NCBI RefSeq assembly: GCF_000265075.1
Contig: NZ_AJYA01000018.1
Location: 23,112-87,111 of the forward strand
Length of the DNA: 64,000 nucleotides
Reading direction: 5' to 3'
Origin: Nitritalea halalkaliphila LW7
GTDB lineage: Bacteria; Bacteroidota; Bacteroidia; Cytophagales; Cyclobacteriaceae
Shown here: positions 28,020-38,941 of the stretch, piece after piece
Layout: the number at the start of each line of letters is the position of its first letter
How positions within the stretch are numbered: position 1 is the stretch's first letter
Program-made: the position numbers and the translations under genes
Notes under the pieces: model-generated
Seen by the model: only the letters and a program-made list of their open reading frames with translations
What the model was told of the DNA's origin: nothing
The model's database searches: none

Positions 28020-29140
28020 TTACTTGACTTTTTCAGCTACCACCTCATCCGAAGACCAAGCCACCTGCCCCAGCCACTTGAACAGCAGCGGCAAGGAGGC
28101 CAACAGCAGCAATGCCGCACCTGTTCCTAGCAGCACCCAAGGCTGAATAAAAAGCCCTCCAGAAGTGAAGACCGCCATGATCAGCAGCGTGGAGAAAGGA
28201 AGCGAAACCGCCAGCACATTAATCCCCAAGGTTAAATCAAAGGTCTGCCGCTTGCTGTCCGGATGCTGCTCGCGCTCTAAGGCCCGAACCGCAGACATGT
28301 GCGCAAAAGGCCAAAAACTACAGGCCGACTGCGGAAAAACCACCACAAAGAGGATCGCCGCCTCAGAGGGAAGGGGGACAAAAAGTACAATCAAACCACT
28401 AAGTATGAACGTCACCCCCGCCCTAAGAGTCAGCAAAGACGCAATCATGCGGATCTGCGCCCACTTGAACACAACCGCCACCCCGATAAAGAGCAGCACC
28501 AAAGGCGTCATCATGTTCTTCATCATCAGCACCGCATCGCCTAAATACAACGGCAGCCGCTCTAAGTTCAAACCAAAGCCCAGTAAAATCAGCGCCGTCA
28601 CAATCACTAGATTAATCGGCTCCTTTAACATCGCCAGTAGCAGGGACTTGACCTTCTCTACATTCGATTGGGCCTTCAACTGATGTGTCCCATAGTACCA
28701 TTTCATCGCCAAAAGATAGGCGATAACCAGCACGAAGAGCTTGTTACCAATATCCGCTAATGCCCCCCAAGCGAGGTATTCATCCCCCAGATACTCCGCT
28801 AAAAAGGGGAAACAGGAGAGCCCGGGCGCCAGAGAAGGCAGCAAGAGCATCAGCGTACGCATCTCTGCTGAGCGCGCCGCCACCCCGAAGAAGGGCAGGG
28901 CAAAGCGCGTAAATAGTAGCAGCAAAACGTTAAATACCAGCGCCGCCAGCGGCAGTACCAATAAATCAGGCTGCACCTCGATCTTTAAGAGGGCCACAAA
29001 GATCATCGCCGGTAAAGCGATGTCCAAAATGATGATTTTCAACCCGTTTTTCTGCTCCTCCTTTAAAAACTTTTGCTTCAGCAAAAGCCTAAGCCGATAA
29101 GTAAGAGCAGCGAAAGGGTTTTCTGTAAAGCCATGCTCAT
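28020..29140 (-). CDS. AEC (auxin-efflux-carrier-like) permease (frameshifted)
   Basis: With one T restored near 29085 (TTTT|GCTG), the frame extends upstream to MSMALQKTLSLLLLIGLG at 29140, giving 373 aa with about ten transmembrane helices. The two-bundle AEC architecture is visible: an N-terminal five-helix set with LALPAMIF-like and FPFLAEYLG segments, a central hydrophilic loop (QLKAQSNVEKVKS), and a C-terminal set with PLVLLFIGVAVVF and FVVVFPQSACSFWPFAHM. AEC proteins export or import small organic anions or amino-acid-like compounds. It starts 6 bp after the Tat-exported aminotransferase, so they are likely one operon. Confidence 0.72.
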
Positions 29141-29146
29141 CCCCTT

Positions 29147-30301
29147 TTAGGCCGTAACCTGCTTAAAGGATTCCACAAACAACTTCATCTCGTCCATAGT
29201 GCCCATGCTTACACGGCACCAGGTCTTGTCGTATAAATTATAGGTCTTCACCGCCACCCCTTTCCCGTACATGCCCCGCATAAATGGCTGACTCTCCATC
29301 GCGATCGGAAAAATCAGGAAGGAAGTGTACGAAGGAATAAAAGAATAGCCTAGCCCTTTCACCGCCTCGGTGGTAAACTCCCGAGACTCTGTGTTCCAGT
29401 CGCGACATTTGGCTAAAAAGCTTTCTTGCTGCACGCTGGCGATGGCTCCCTTCAGGGAAGTCAAGCAAAGCCCCATCGTACCCCGCACCATCGAGGTGAT
29501 TTTTTCGATACGCTCAGGCGTCGCCACCAAGTACCCAATACGCAGCCCCGCCATGCCGTGGATCTTGCTAAAAGTTCGGGCTACCATCACATCATGCCCC
29601 TCTTTCACGAGCCCTGCCATCGTCTGTGCCTCAGGATCGACCATAAATTCTAAATAAGCCTCATCCACGAAAACGGGGGTTTTCTTAGCCGCCTGCTTAC
29701 AAAATGTCTTCAGTGCCGCCGCATCCGTAATAGAACCCGTGGGATTATTGGGGTTACAGATGTAAACCAACTTGGTCTCCGAGTCGATGGCCGCCTGCAT
29801 GGCGGACAGGTCATGGGCATAGTCCGAGGTCAGCGCTACCGGTTTCCAAACCCCTCCCATACGCTGGGCCGTATTCATTAGCGACATATAGGACACATCC
29901 GCAGAAACGACATTGCCCCCACCCATAAACTGCACGATAGCGGTCTTTTCCAGCAGGTCAGTAGAACCTGGCCCTAAAAGGATGTTTTCAGGTGCCACTC
30001 CCTCCTTTTCAGCCAGCATTTTAATCAGGGTAGCTGCATCTCCATGCCCGTAGCGATTACCCATGGAAGCCGAGTCCACGATCGCCTTAATCACCTCTGG
30101 GGCTGGCCCGAAGGCATTTTCATTCGAGTTTAACTTGGCTAAAATCCGTGGCTCCTCCATGTTAAAATTCGGGACAATCTCCCGTACCAGCGTTTTGGCC
30201 GTGGCCCGCTGCGTGGTGAAATGGTTGAACCCGAAGGTCATCGCGCCTGCGGCTAATAGACTAGAACGCATCCAGTCTCTTCTGCTTAATGGTGTTTTCA
30301 T
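29147..30301 (-). CDS. Tat-exported HisC-like PLP aminotransferase
   Basis: A 384-aa fold-type I aminotransferase. Start placed at MKTPLSRRDWM so that a twin-arginine signal (S-R-R-D-W-M, then SSLLAAGAMTFGF) begins the protein; upstream Mets only add an unrelated extension. Family motifs: LNSNENAFGPAPEV, YGHGDAATL, GPGSTDLLEKT, YICNPNNPTG, VDEAYLEF, and the PLP Lys in ARTFSKIHGMAGLRIGY. These are histidinol-phosphate-aminotransferase-like. Tat export of a folded, cofactor-loaded enzyme to the periplasm explains the signal. It is followed within 6 bp by an AEC permease, so substrate and transporter may be linked. True substrate unknown. Confidence 0.85.
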   Translation of the reverse strand: MKTPLSRRDWMRSSLLAAGAMTFGFNHFTTQRATAKTLVREIVPNFNMEEPRILAKLNSNENAFGPAPEVIKAIVDSASMGNRYGHGDAATLIKMLAEKEGVAPENILLGPGSTDLLEKTAIVQFMGGGNVVSADVSYMSLMNTAQRMGGVWKPVALTSDYAHDLSAMQAAIDSETKLVYICNPNNPTGSITDAAALKTFCKQAAKKTPVFVDEAYLEFMVDPEAQTMAGLVKEGHDVMVARTFSKIHGMAGLRIGYLVATPERIEKITSMVRGTMGLCLTSLKGAIASVQQESFLAKCRDWNTESREFTTEAVKGLGYSFIPSYTSFLIFPIAMESQPFMRGMYGKGVAVKTYNLYDKTWCRVSMGTMDEMKLFVESFKQVTA

Positions 30302-30545
30302 CTTTGTGCTGTGGTTGTCCGCTACCCCTCTCTGGCTGCTGGCCACCCTGACTGAGGCTTTCAAGCATCAAAAAGGAGAATAGTGGTTTGTTTTTAAACT
30401 GCTTTTGGTTTCTTTTCTGTAAATCTGATTAAAATATGTTATAAAAACAACCTATTCCCAACTTTATTACAGATACTTTTACGCAAGCGGTATATTTTTG
30501 AAGCATTCGTAAATTTGCAGTACACTGCTGGTACGAGAAACCTCC

Positions 30546-30563
30546 TTTGGCCCGTGGGCCAAA
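30546..30563. repeat. Short palindrome TTTGGCCC-GT-GGGCCAAA
   Basis: Eight-bp perfect arms with a 2-bp centre. Similar palindromes occur at 59883-59902 and, with shorter arms, at 27637, 33075 and 11523. Confidence 0.5.
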
Positions 30564-30602
30564 AAAACCTCCTATCCGATTCATACGAATCCGACAGGAG
30601 GT
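30561..30602 (-). terminator. Terminator of the SSS symporter gene
   Basis: ACCTCCT...GATTC (30568-30583) pairs with GAATC...AGGAGGT (30587-30602) with two mismatches; the A-run 30561-30567 gives the minus-strand T-tract. Confidence 0.7.
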
Positions 30603-30635
30603 GCGACCTAGAGCAAGGCCTCAATTAGTGTACGC

Positions 30636-32277
30636 TTACCAGAACACCAAATAAAGGGCGGCGATGATGCCTGTGATAAGGAAGGCACCTATTTTAAATC
30701 CATAGCTTGTGGTAAAGAGGTCGCGCGACACCTCGATGGACTTGGGGTGGTCCTTGCCTTTGCCCTCTATGAGGCTGATGAGCACCATCAGCGTCACGAT
30801 TACGAGGAAGACGACGCCCATGCGGTCTAGGAAGGCGAGCGCTTTAAACTGGTATTGGAGCAGTGCGGAAAGCGGGATGCTGAGCCCGGCACCCACGAGA
30901 GCCGCATTCGCAGTGGTTTTCTTCCAGAAGACTCCTAAAAAGAAGATGGCAAAAATCCCTGGAGAAATGAATCCAGTGTACTCTTGGATGAACTGAAAAG
31001 CCTGGTCCAGCTGCCCCAGCTGAGGGGCGATGAGGGCCGCAATAAGGAAAGCCACGACGGCGGTGATACGTCCTACGGTCACTTGCTTTGTCTGAGAAGC
31101 TTTCTGATCGATATATTTCGTGTAGATGTCCATGGTGAAGATCGTAGAGGTACTGTTGGCCATAGACGCGAGGCTAGAGACGATCGCGGCGGTGAGCGCC
31201 GCAAAGGAAAGGCCTTTTAAGCCCGTGGGAAGTAGCTGGAGCAGTGTAGGATAGGCACGATCTGCTTTTGTAAGCCCGGTGATGGGGTCTTGCATGGAAG
31301 CGATAAAGGGCGCATCGATTCCGTTTTTAACGATTACCCAAGCTGCGATACCAGGAACCACGACGATGAGGGGCATCAGTAGCTTAAGGAATCCGGCGAA
31401 GACCATCCCTTTTTGGGCCTCATCGAGGCTTTTGGCCGCCAAGGCCCGCTGCGTGATATACTGGTTAAATCCCCAGTAGCTGAGATTAGCTACCCACATC
31501 CCGCCTACTAGGACGGAGATTCCAGGAAGGTCCATGTAGCGTCTTTCATTCCCCCTTTGCCGTCAGGAATGAGCATTTCTCCTTTGGAAAGGATCATGGA
31601 AAAGTGTCCAGGCACCTCTTGACGCAGAAGGCTCAGGCCTTCCCACGCGCTCCCCTCACCCACGAGCGAGAGGGAAATATAGGTGGTGGCCAGACCGCCC
31701 GCCACCAGAAAGAAGACTTGGACTACATCCGTCCAGGCCACTGCTTTCAGCCCTCCATAGATAGAGTAGAGCATCGCAAAGAGGGCAAGTCCAAGGATGC
31801 CATAGGGTAAGGGTACATCTAAGATGGTGTTCAGGGTCAAGGCTCCGAGATAGAGCACGGAGGTGAGATTTACGAAAACATAGAGCAACAACCAAAAGAT
31901 GGCCATGGTCGTACGCACGCGTGCATCGTAGCGATCTAACAAAAAGCCCGGCATGGTGTAGATGCCCTTTTTAATGTAAACAGGTAAGAAAAAAACTGCC
32001 ACCACAAGTAAGGTCGCTGCGGCCATCCACTCGTAGCTCGCAATGGCCAGCCCCATGGCAAAACCGCTGCCCGACATGCCGATAAACTGTTCAGCCGAGA
32101 TATTAGAAGCGATAAGAGAGGCCCCGACGGCCCACCAAGGCAGAGATTTTGACGCAAGAAGTAGTCTTGGGAATTTTTTTCATGTCCTTTTTTTTCGCGG
32201 GAGACATAAATGCCCAGACCGATGATCAAACAGCAGTAGCCGATAAAGACGATCAGGTCGATAGGTTCAAGTAACAT
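30636..32277 (-). CDS. Sodium:solute symporter, SSS family (two frameshifts)
   Basis: Three pieces join into 547 aa after restoring one G near 32154 (TTCTTG|CGTC) and one T near 31537 (GCT|ACATG). Start MLLEPIDLIVFIGYCC at 32277 is placed by the promoter at 32320-32348. About 13-14 transmembrane helices; SSS hallmarks include QDYFLASKSLPWWAVGASLIASNISAEQFIGMSGSG near the N-terminus, GLKAVAWTDVVQ, WGFNQYITQRALAAKSLDEAQ, and the FTMDIYTKYI segment. This subgroup (SGLT-like, vSGLT/putative glucose symporters of Bacteroidota) takes up sugars or related solutes with Na+. Solute unproven. Confidence 0.85.
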
Positions 32278-32319
32278 AGGTTTACGGTAAGATGAGTTGT
32301 TCGCTAAAAAAGCCAATTT

Positions 32320-32348
32320 CAAATATAGGCGTTTCCGGTATTTTTCAA
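32320..32348 (-). promoter_or_regulatory. Promoter of the SSS symporter
   Basis: On the minus strand, TTG (32348-32346), 18 bp, then TATATTTG (32327-32320), the Bacteroidota consensus. Predicted leader to the ATG at 32277 is about 35 nt. Confidence 0.6.
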
Positions 32349-32524
32349 CTCATTTTAGCAGCAATTATGCGTTTTGGACTACTTTTTCTCGGCTGGCCTT
32401 CTACTTTAGCGCTCGTCCATGGGAGACTGTTCTTTCCTCTGATTTTAGATAATCATTAGTTTTGGAACCTTAAACATGCGACGCAGAGAGAAGTGAAGGG
32501 CTTCGAATCAACTGCCAATTCGAA

Positions 32525-32857
32525 TCAAGTGCTAACGAGCTTTTCTTGCACGTACACATAAACCAAAGCTATGAGTAAAGCGATTAAATAGTAGAGCGGA
32601 TCGAATGAAGGCTGACTTCTATTGAACAAATAATAAATGAGACCAAATGAAACAAAGAAAAACATCAGCTTTGAACTAAATTTAAAATCTGAATTGGTCA
32701 AATTCAGAAGATAAAAGACGATCGAAAACGCTAAGGGAATAGTAATGAGAACCACCTGACTTCCCAAAGCACCAGAAAGACTGGATTGGAACAAAAAGAC
32801 AAGCAGAAATACACTCACATTAATCCATGCTTTTACGTTACTATTTTTAAACTTCAT
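32525..32857 (-). CDS. Small polytopic membrane protein
   Basis: A 110-aa protein with four hydrophobic segments (WINVSVFLLVFLFQ, VVLITIPLAFSIVFYLL, LMFFFVSFGLIYYLF, PLYYLIALLIALVYVYV), a short Lys-rich N-terminus and tail. No family recognised. A perfect 8-bp inverted repeat GCTCAAAA-ctaa-TTTTGAGC (32878-32897) lies about 20 bp upstream of the start. Between 32323 and 32524 I see nothing else. Confidence 0.6.
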   Translation of the reverse strand: MKFKNSNVKAWINVSVFLLVFLFQSSLSGALGSQVVLITIPLAFSIVFYLLNLTNSDFKFSSKLMFFFVSFGLIYYLFNRSQPSFDPLYYLIALLIALVYVYVQEKLVST

Positions 32858-32877
32858 GGTAAATTTTATTTAAGCAG

Positions 32878-32897
32878 GCTCAAAACTAATTTTGAGC
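32878..32897 (-). promoter_or_regulatory. Inverted repeat upstream of small membrane protein
   Basis: GCTCAAAA / TTTTGAGC with a 4-bp centre, immediately upstream of the 32857 start. Either an operator or a hairpin in the leader. The rest of 32898-33192 holds only a short palindrome TGGCC-cgct-GGCCA and the leader of the next gene. Confidence 0.35.
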
Positions 32898-33192
32898 TCG
32901 CGGACTACTTATAGGCAGTAAACCCCCGTTAGCTAGCATAGAGAGTTGCTGATTGATCCTATTCCAAAGTAAGGGATCTTCCGTCTTTTGTACTGGACGA
33001 AAGGAAATATTTGAAAAATTCCCAGCACCATGCCCACAGACTCTCCTAAATGCCTATTTCCGCATTCGGCGCCCGCCATGGCCCGCTGGCCACTTGTCAG
33101 ATCTCGTGTTTTTTTTATTGAAAAAAGCATTTAAGCCATCCACTTTTATTTTTTTTCGTACTTTTACCCCCTAAAGCGTAATCAGCAAAAGC

Positions 33193-33900
33193 ATGAAGAA
33201 AATACTATTTTTCGCCTTGATACTCATCGGTGTACAAAGCACCCAGCAGCTTCAGGCCCAGAAAACCCGTAACCACATGGCCTACAGCATCGGGGGCTCT
33301 TACATGTATGGCAATAACACCGGGGATTTCTCTACCTTTACGTTCACCCCCAGCATCGTCGGAGGTATCACGTATAACCGACAGCTTTCCGAGCGTATGG
33401 ACTTTCGCGTGAATGCCTTCGGACAGCATATAAATTCTGGCGGGCATGATCGTCTGGGTATTTGGCGTACACGCCAATGGGAAGCCATGGGACTCCCATT
33501 TGATTTTAGAGGCTTCGGCTTAGGGGGAGATATTATGCCTACCTACAACTTTCACCCGAACAAGGCCGGTCAGGTGGGCAGCAGCTTAAATGTCTACATG
33601 GGCTTAGGTGTGGGCTTCTTGAACGTATGGCGCGTGGAGCAGCTCCAAATAGAAAATACCATCGTAAAACGTAATGCTAGCACAGCAGCAGCGTATATCC
33701 CTTTCCGAATCGGCGTTAACACGAATTTCGATTTCGAGTGGGACTACGCCATCGAACTAGGCCTGCTGACCAGTACCTCCGACCTGCTCGACGGAAATGA
33801 TTTTGGAAATAAATCCCTTCCTGTGGATATGCTCGTGCAGCTACAGTTTAAAGTTATCCGGTACATCGGGGTGGCTAACCGCAAAGCATCCTCCCGTTAA
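33193..33900 (+). CDS. Outer-membrane beta-barrel protein
   Basis: A 235-aa protein with a signal peptide ending at LQAQ-KTRN. Mature region: alternating strands with Tyr/Gly-rich turns (MAYSIGGSYMYGNNTGDF, FTPSIVGGITYNRQLSERMDFRVNAFG, FGLGGDIMPTYNFHP, SLNVYMGLGVGF, IPFRIGVNTNFDFEWDYAIELGLL) and a final strand LVQLQFKVIRYIG before a short basic tail. It resembles OmpA/PorP-like barrels without a confident family. Followed by a strong terminator. Confidence 0.68.
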   Translation: MKKILFFALILIGVQSTQQLQAQKTRNHMAYSIGGSYMYGNNTGDFSTFTFTPSIVGGITYNRQLSERMDFRVNAFGQHINSGGHDRLGIWRTRQWEAMGLPFDFRGFGLGGDIMPTYNFHPNKAGQVGSSLNVYMGLGVGFLNVWRVEQLQIENTIVKRNASTAAAYIPFRIGVNTNFDFEWDYAIELGLLTSTSDLLDGNDFGNKSLPVDMLVQLQFKVIRYIGVANRKASSR

Positions 33901-33951
33901 GACTATTTCCCACTTGCTCTTCGCCAAACAGGAAACAAAACGCTTCATATG

Positions 33952-33986
33952 AACCACCCGCGCTATACTGCACGGGGTGGTTTTTT
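33952..33986 (+). terminator. Terminator of the barrel gene
   Basis: AACCACCC (33952-33959) / GGGTGGTT (33975-33982), then six T. Confidence 0.75.
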
Positions 33987-34011
33987 CGTTTCTAATGAGC
34001 CGTGTACCCCC

Positions 34012-34051
34012 ATAAAAAAACGGCCGAAGCATTTCTACGCCCCGGCCGTTT
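34012..34051 (-). terminator. Terminator of the S9 peptidase gene
   Basis: AAACGGCCG (34018-34026) / CGGCCGTTT (34043-34051); the A-run at 34014-34020 is the minus-strand T-tract. Confidence 0.7.
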
Positions 34052-34081
34052 CCGTACGCTACTGGTTAGCCCCAGATAAAC

Positions 34082-36894
34082 TTATAAGCTATCTTCCTCC
34101 GCCAACTCATACTTGAGTGTGCGTCCTTTTTCTACCGCGGGTAGACCCTCTGTCATCCAAAGCGGCGCAGGAGCCCCTTTCAGGTAGTGGTCAAAGAACT
34201 GCGACAGTCGGATCGAAAGGTCTTTTCGGTTTTTGCGCAGGCGCAAATTATGGTCCTCTCCATTATACTGTAACAACCAGGCCGGCTTATCCAGACGTTT
34301 TAAGGCCATAAACATTTCGATTCCTTGGTACCAAGCACTGCTCCATCCTCATCGTTATGCATGATTAACACAGGCGTATTTACACGGTCCATATAGAATA
34401 GCGGGCTGTTTTCGATATAATACAATGGCTTTTCCCAAAGCGTACCCCCTATCCGTGACTGCGTTTGCTCGTACTGGAACATACGGCTCATGCCCGTTCC
34501 CCAGCGAATACCCCCGTAGGCCGAGGTCATATTCACCACCGGGGCGCCCGAACCTGCAGCCTTAAACATATTCGTCTGCGTGATCAAGTAAGCCACCTGA
34601 TAACCGCCCCAGCTTTGGCCCTGAATGGCCATATTATCTGTATCCACGAACCCTTTCGCCGCGACCGTTTGCACCCCTGGAATGATGCAGTTAAACGCTG
34701 AAGGCCCTGGAAGCCCTAACTCATACTTGATATCCGGAACGAAAACGAGGTAATCGTTGCTCACGAAATAAGGGATATTCACTGTAGATGCACTCGGAGC
34801 TGGCGAACGGTAGCTATGCAAGCCATCACTATTTCGCTCGTAGAAATAGACCATCATCGGGTATTTCTTGTTCGCATCGAAATCCTCTGGCTTGAAAAGA
34901 AGCCCCTGAAGCGGTGAACCGTCGTTCGCGACATAATCCACTAGCTCTACAGAGCCCCACTTGATGCCTGTCTGCCAAGGGTTGGCATCTGTCACCTGCT
35001 CCATACGCTGTAAATTCGCATCGGTGAGGTAAATATTCGGAAACTCCTGATAAGTAGAACGACGCACGGTGTAGACTTCTGCTTCCTCTGCTTTCGCAAA
35101 ACCCACATAACGGTGGGGACTCATGAGGATTTCCTGAGGGCTAGCCTTCTTAGCAGCATCTAAGCGGTAGAAGCCATTGTCCTTTTTCGTCTCATGAAAA
35201 GCAGAAAGGTACATCGGCGTTTTCATAGAGAAGCCTTCCTCCTCCTTTTCAATCGACAGACGACGGAAGGTAAGCATCTTCTGGCGCCCCTCTCCTTTCG
35301 TGATATTCACTGGCGCCTGACGACCACTCGGATCTAACAGCCACATATCGTACTTATCGTAAACGATGAAGCCACCATCTTTCTCTGCCCAGCCGCCACT
35401 GCCATAACTACCCGGCAGCGAAGGGGAGTCGTGCAATTCATTATAAAAGGCCACGTCGAGATCCTTTGTCAAGGCGCGGATCGTTCCCGTTTTCACTTCA
35501 TAGCCATACCACGCACTATCACGACTGTCATACCACGCCGCAAAGTTCCCCGTAGGAGATAGCTGCGGTACACCCGACATGTTTTTCCCGATAAGCGTTT
35601 TCGCTCCCGTCTCTAAATTCACTAAATACACGTCACGCCCGATCTGAATATCCCAGCTGTAGCTTCTACGGTACGGACTATCGTCTGTGGCGATGCCAAA
35701 AGGATGTGTCGCATTTCGAGAAGCCGCTACACTGTTGAGCTCTCCCTCCCCGATCTGGTAAAGGCGCTTGTCCTTAATGCTGTAACCCGCTAAAAAGGTT
35801 TTATTGGCCTCTCTCCTCGCATTCCGAAGTTGCATCGGCTGAATTTCCGCGTCCTGCCAGCCCCAAATATCCAATTTCACACGATCTTCATCCAAGATCG
35901 TCGTATCCTCCTCGTAAGCGAAGGTCTTGTAATCTTCCAGCACACCGAAGTGCAGGCGCTTTTCATCTTTACTGAAGTAAGGCGCTGATGCCTTATCCAG
36001 TCGTCCCGAAGCCATCAAGCCCGGCGACTTTTCATCCGCCACCTTATTGAGCTGCCCCTTCTTCACCTCATACAGGTAGAGGCTGTAATAAGGCTTTTTC
36101 GCTTTGGCAGAATCTAAGGTTGTCAGGTACGTTAAAAAACTACCTTCTTCCGAGAAATTCACGCCGAAGTAGCCCGTCTTTTCGGTATCTATAGCCTTCT
36201 CCGCTCCGGATTTCAGGTCCACTAGGTAAAGTCCAGTATTTTTTAAGGTGTCCGCCTTGTCCTGTACGTAGTAAAACTGATCTCCCTGCTTGGTAAAACC
36301 ATAGGAAAGCACACGCTCAAACTCCTTTTTCGTTCCGGATTTCAGGTCGCGCAACTCTAAGCGCGTGCCATCCGTCTTCGGGGTCTTTAGCTTTTTCGTA
36401 CTGTCGGCAGGATCCGTTTTCGCCGGCTCTTTTTCGAAGAGGATGGCCAGCCATTCTGCATTTTCTTCCGGCATGCTAAAAGACTTCACCAGCGGAAGCT
36501 TCTCTGCATTACCAGTAGCTAGATTGAGGATAAACAAGCTATCCTTTGGCATCTCCTTTTTCTTGCGCAGCTTCAGCATGCGGATGCTATCCTTTTCGGC
36601 CTCTATTTTGCCTACGGCAAAACCCCCTGCTGCAGAAAAAGACCAGTTTTTCACACGAGGCATCACATACCGCTTCTGTAAATCACCTGAAGCCACGATT
36701 TCGAGACGGCCATCACCTTCCTGCGGGCTGATTTGGTACCCCATCCAGCGACCATCCTTCGTGAGCGTACTGCCCCCGATGGACTCCCAGCCGTCGTAGT
36801 CCTCATGCGTCAGGGAACGTTTCTGCTGCGCCCATGCCTCCGACCCGCTGAGGAGCAAGGCACAAAACAGCCATACGTAATAATTTTTTTTCAT
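34082..36894 (-). CDS. S9-family prolyl oligopeptidase-like peptidase (frameshifted)
   Basis: One C restored near 34335 (GTGC|TTGG) joins the short C-terminal piece to the main frame, giving 937 aa. Signal peptide (LLLSGSEAWAQQ) then a beta-propeller-like region with YDKYDMWLLD-type blades, and a C-terminal alpha/beta-hydrolase domain: Ser in GQSWGGYQVAYL, Asp in MHNDEDGAV, His in GEDHNLRL. Thus all three catalytic residues are present only after correction. The large N-terminal part is typical of Bacteroidota S9 peptidases. Inferred role: periplasmic cleavage of peptides, alongside two M14 carboxypeptidases in the window. Confidence 0.87.
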
Positions 36895-36956
36895 ATTCGG
36901 TTCTATTTTAATACAAATAAGCCAGCCTCCAGCAGAAAGCTTTCATGCTTTTATGC

Positions 36957-36991
36957 AAACGGGAGAATACTTATATAAGTACCTCCCGTTT
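36957..36991 (-). terminator. Terminator of the M14 peptidase gene
   Basis: AAACGGGAG (36957-36965) pairs with CTCCCGTTT (36983-36991) around a second palindrome ATACTTATATAAGTA. Confidence 0.65.
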
Positions 36992-37017
36992 TTAGCGCCT
37001 TCTATCGAAAATTCCGC

Positions 37018-38941
37018 CTAGCGACCGATTTTAACCTTTTGCTCTACCTGGCCCCCTCGAGTAGAAAGCAGCCGCACCGTGGCCTCCGCACCGGAAACCC
37101 CCTGTAGCCGCACGCGAAAACGAACTGTCTTGCGCTCACCGGCATCGGTGTATCCCGCGTAGATGGTCTTATCCATCACCTCAGGAGACACTATCTGAAC
37201 TTTGGCCTCCTCATAGCCGCGCGTAAGCTCCGAATCGAAACGCAGCTGCACACGATCCTCCTGCACGATTTTCACCAACTTCGCCTGCTCCAGCGCGGTC
37301 GGCAGCTTGCCCTCATTTTTCCAAGCCACCTCGACCTCATAGGTATCCGCCTCCACTTCACGAACGCTTACATTCTCGATGCGGAGCAGGGGCAGGTCTT
37401 TGGCCAGGGCCAAATTAAACAGAGACTGCCGCTCCAGCCAGCCCTCCAACTGCCAGGGAGGTCCGTTCTGGGCGAAAAATTTGGGATGAAATCCCCCGAT
37501 CTCCACTTCTCCGAGCTGTGGATGCTGGAAGGCTCCCAATCTTTAAAGCCATTTCCCCCATTTTCCTCATCATCCCAGCGGAGAGCATCGTAATCATCCA
37601 GCACCCCATCGCCATCATAGTCTTTCATGGCACCATTATTCCACAGCTCATCGCCATACCAAATCGCCCCATAATAAAAGTAGCCGAAATCAGGACCATG
37701 GCCGAACAGTGGATTCGGCTTCAGCGGATCGCCTGTAATACGGTTCACCTTATAGCGCGTGGAATAGGTCTCATAAACATCTCCCGCCCAGGGGTAGCCC
37801 GTAATCTCCATGCCCAGCGCATCGTACTTTTCGTACAGCGCCCGATCCTGCGGAAACATACTCTCTTCACTTTTCGAAGTGCTTGGCGGGCGTAAGTGCA
37901 TGGGAACTCGGGTATCCAGCGAGTTCACTACCGAGATGTTGGGATGGCTCAGGAGCCAAAGCACTGTAGCGCGGGTTTCTATCTCGCTCAGCGGATATTC
38001 GCCAGCTCCCCACTGGGTATAGCCTCGGCCCGTCTGCTCCACACCTGGCATCGGGCGCCAGTTTTCGGGGTAGTTACGGTGCAAGTCTAGGCCACCGATC
38101 CCGTCTTCATTATACTTACCGTCCCCATCGTTATCGATACCCTCGGTGTACATGAGGTAGTCGCCCTTACCGGCGAGGACACGCTGCATAAGCCGCCCAG
38201 AGGGGTCGCGTGGATCTAAAATGTAGTTAGCTTCTTTCTTTTCCTCCTCGGTGACCGCCTTTTTACGCATCATGTGGATGACGCCATCCCCGTTTAGGTC
38301 CTCCTCTGGATCCTCATCGAAGAGCCCGTCTCCATCGCTGTCGAAAGGACGCACGGTACTGCGGTTACGCTGCTCGGTAAACAGGTAGAGATTCGTGCCA
38401 TCGGGGTTGTTTTGTGGGCGCAGGTAAATGGTTTTGGTGTCGATCAGATGGGTGATTTCGGGATCCTTCCCGTAATTTTCCAGCAGGTACTGGGTCATCC
38501 ACAGTACCGTTTCGCTGGCCGTCACCTCTCCTCCATGGCGACCTCCTTCGAAAAAAGCTGCTGGTTTATCGGTATGCTTGCCCGTTTTTTTATTCGTCAG
38601 CGTCATCTGTAGAATGGGGCGCCCTCGTAAGACTTGGCCACCTCATAGACCGAAACCAGGTCGGGATACTGCTTTTCCCATACGCGATACCAGTGGTACA
38701 TTACATCAGGAGTATGGTAAATATCGAAGGTCAGCGTCTCTCCAGGACTGTACTCCACCTCTGGAAAGCGAAACTTCTTAAAATAGGAGCGACCGTGGCG
38801 CTTACCGTCTACGGTGTAAAAGGCATCATCCGCCGTGTGCTCGGGAAAGACTTGGGCTGGCGCCAAAGTCCACTCTTGGGCCCAGGCTGAAGTGCCCAGG
38901 CCAAGCATGCCTGCTGCCAGCAGGGAAATCGATATTTTCAT
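37018..38941 (-). CDS. M14-family carboxypeptidase with Ca-binding-like repeats (two frameshifts)
   Basis: Restoring a C near 38617 (GCCCC|ATTC) and a G near 37532 (GGGAG|CCTT) gives a 641-aa exported peptidase. Signal peptide ends at SAWAQ. Zinc site H-x-x-E in EGGRHGGEVTASE, then NPDG in RPQNNPDGTN, and LDLHRNYP. Inserted in the catalytic domain are three D-x-D-x-D-G repeats (DSDGDGLFDED, NDGDGKYNEDG, DYDGDGVLDDYD), the pattern of calcium-binding thrombospondin-3/EF-like loops. The C-terminal 170 residues form a beta-rich domain. Divergent from asnC; it would trim C-terminal residues from peptides outside the cytoplasm. Confidence 0.83.

Noticed and set aside
28165..28683. 172-aa open frame on the plus strand
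   Set aside because: Antisense to the AEC permease, Ser/Thr/Lys-rich with no domain.
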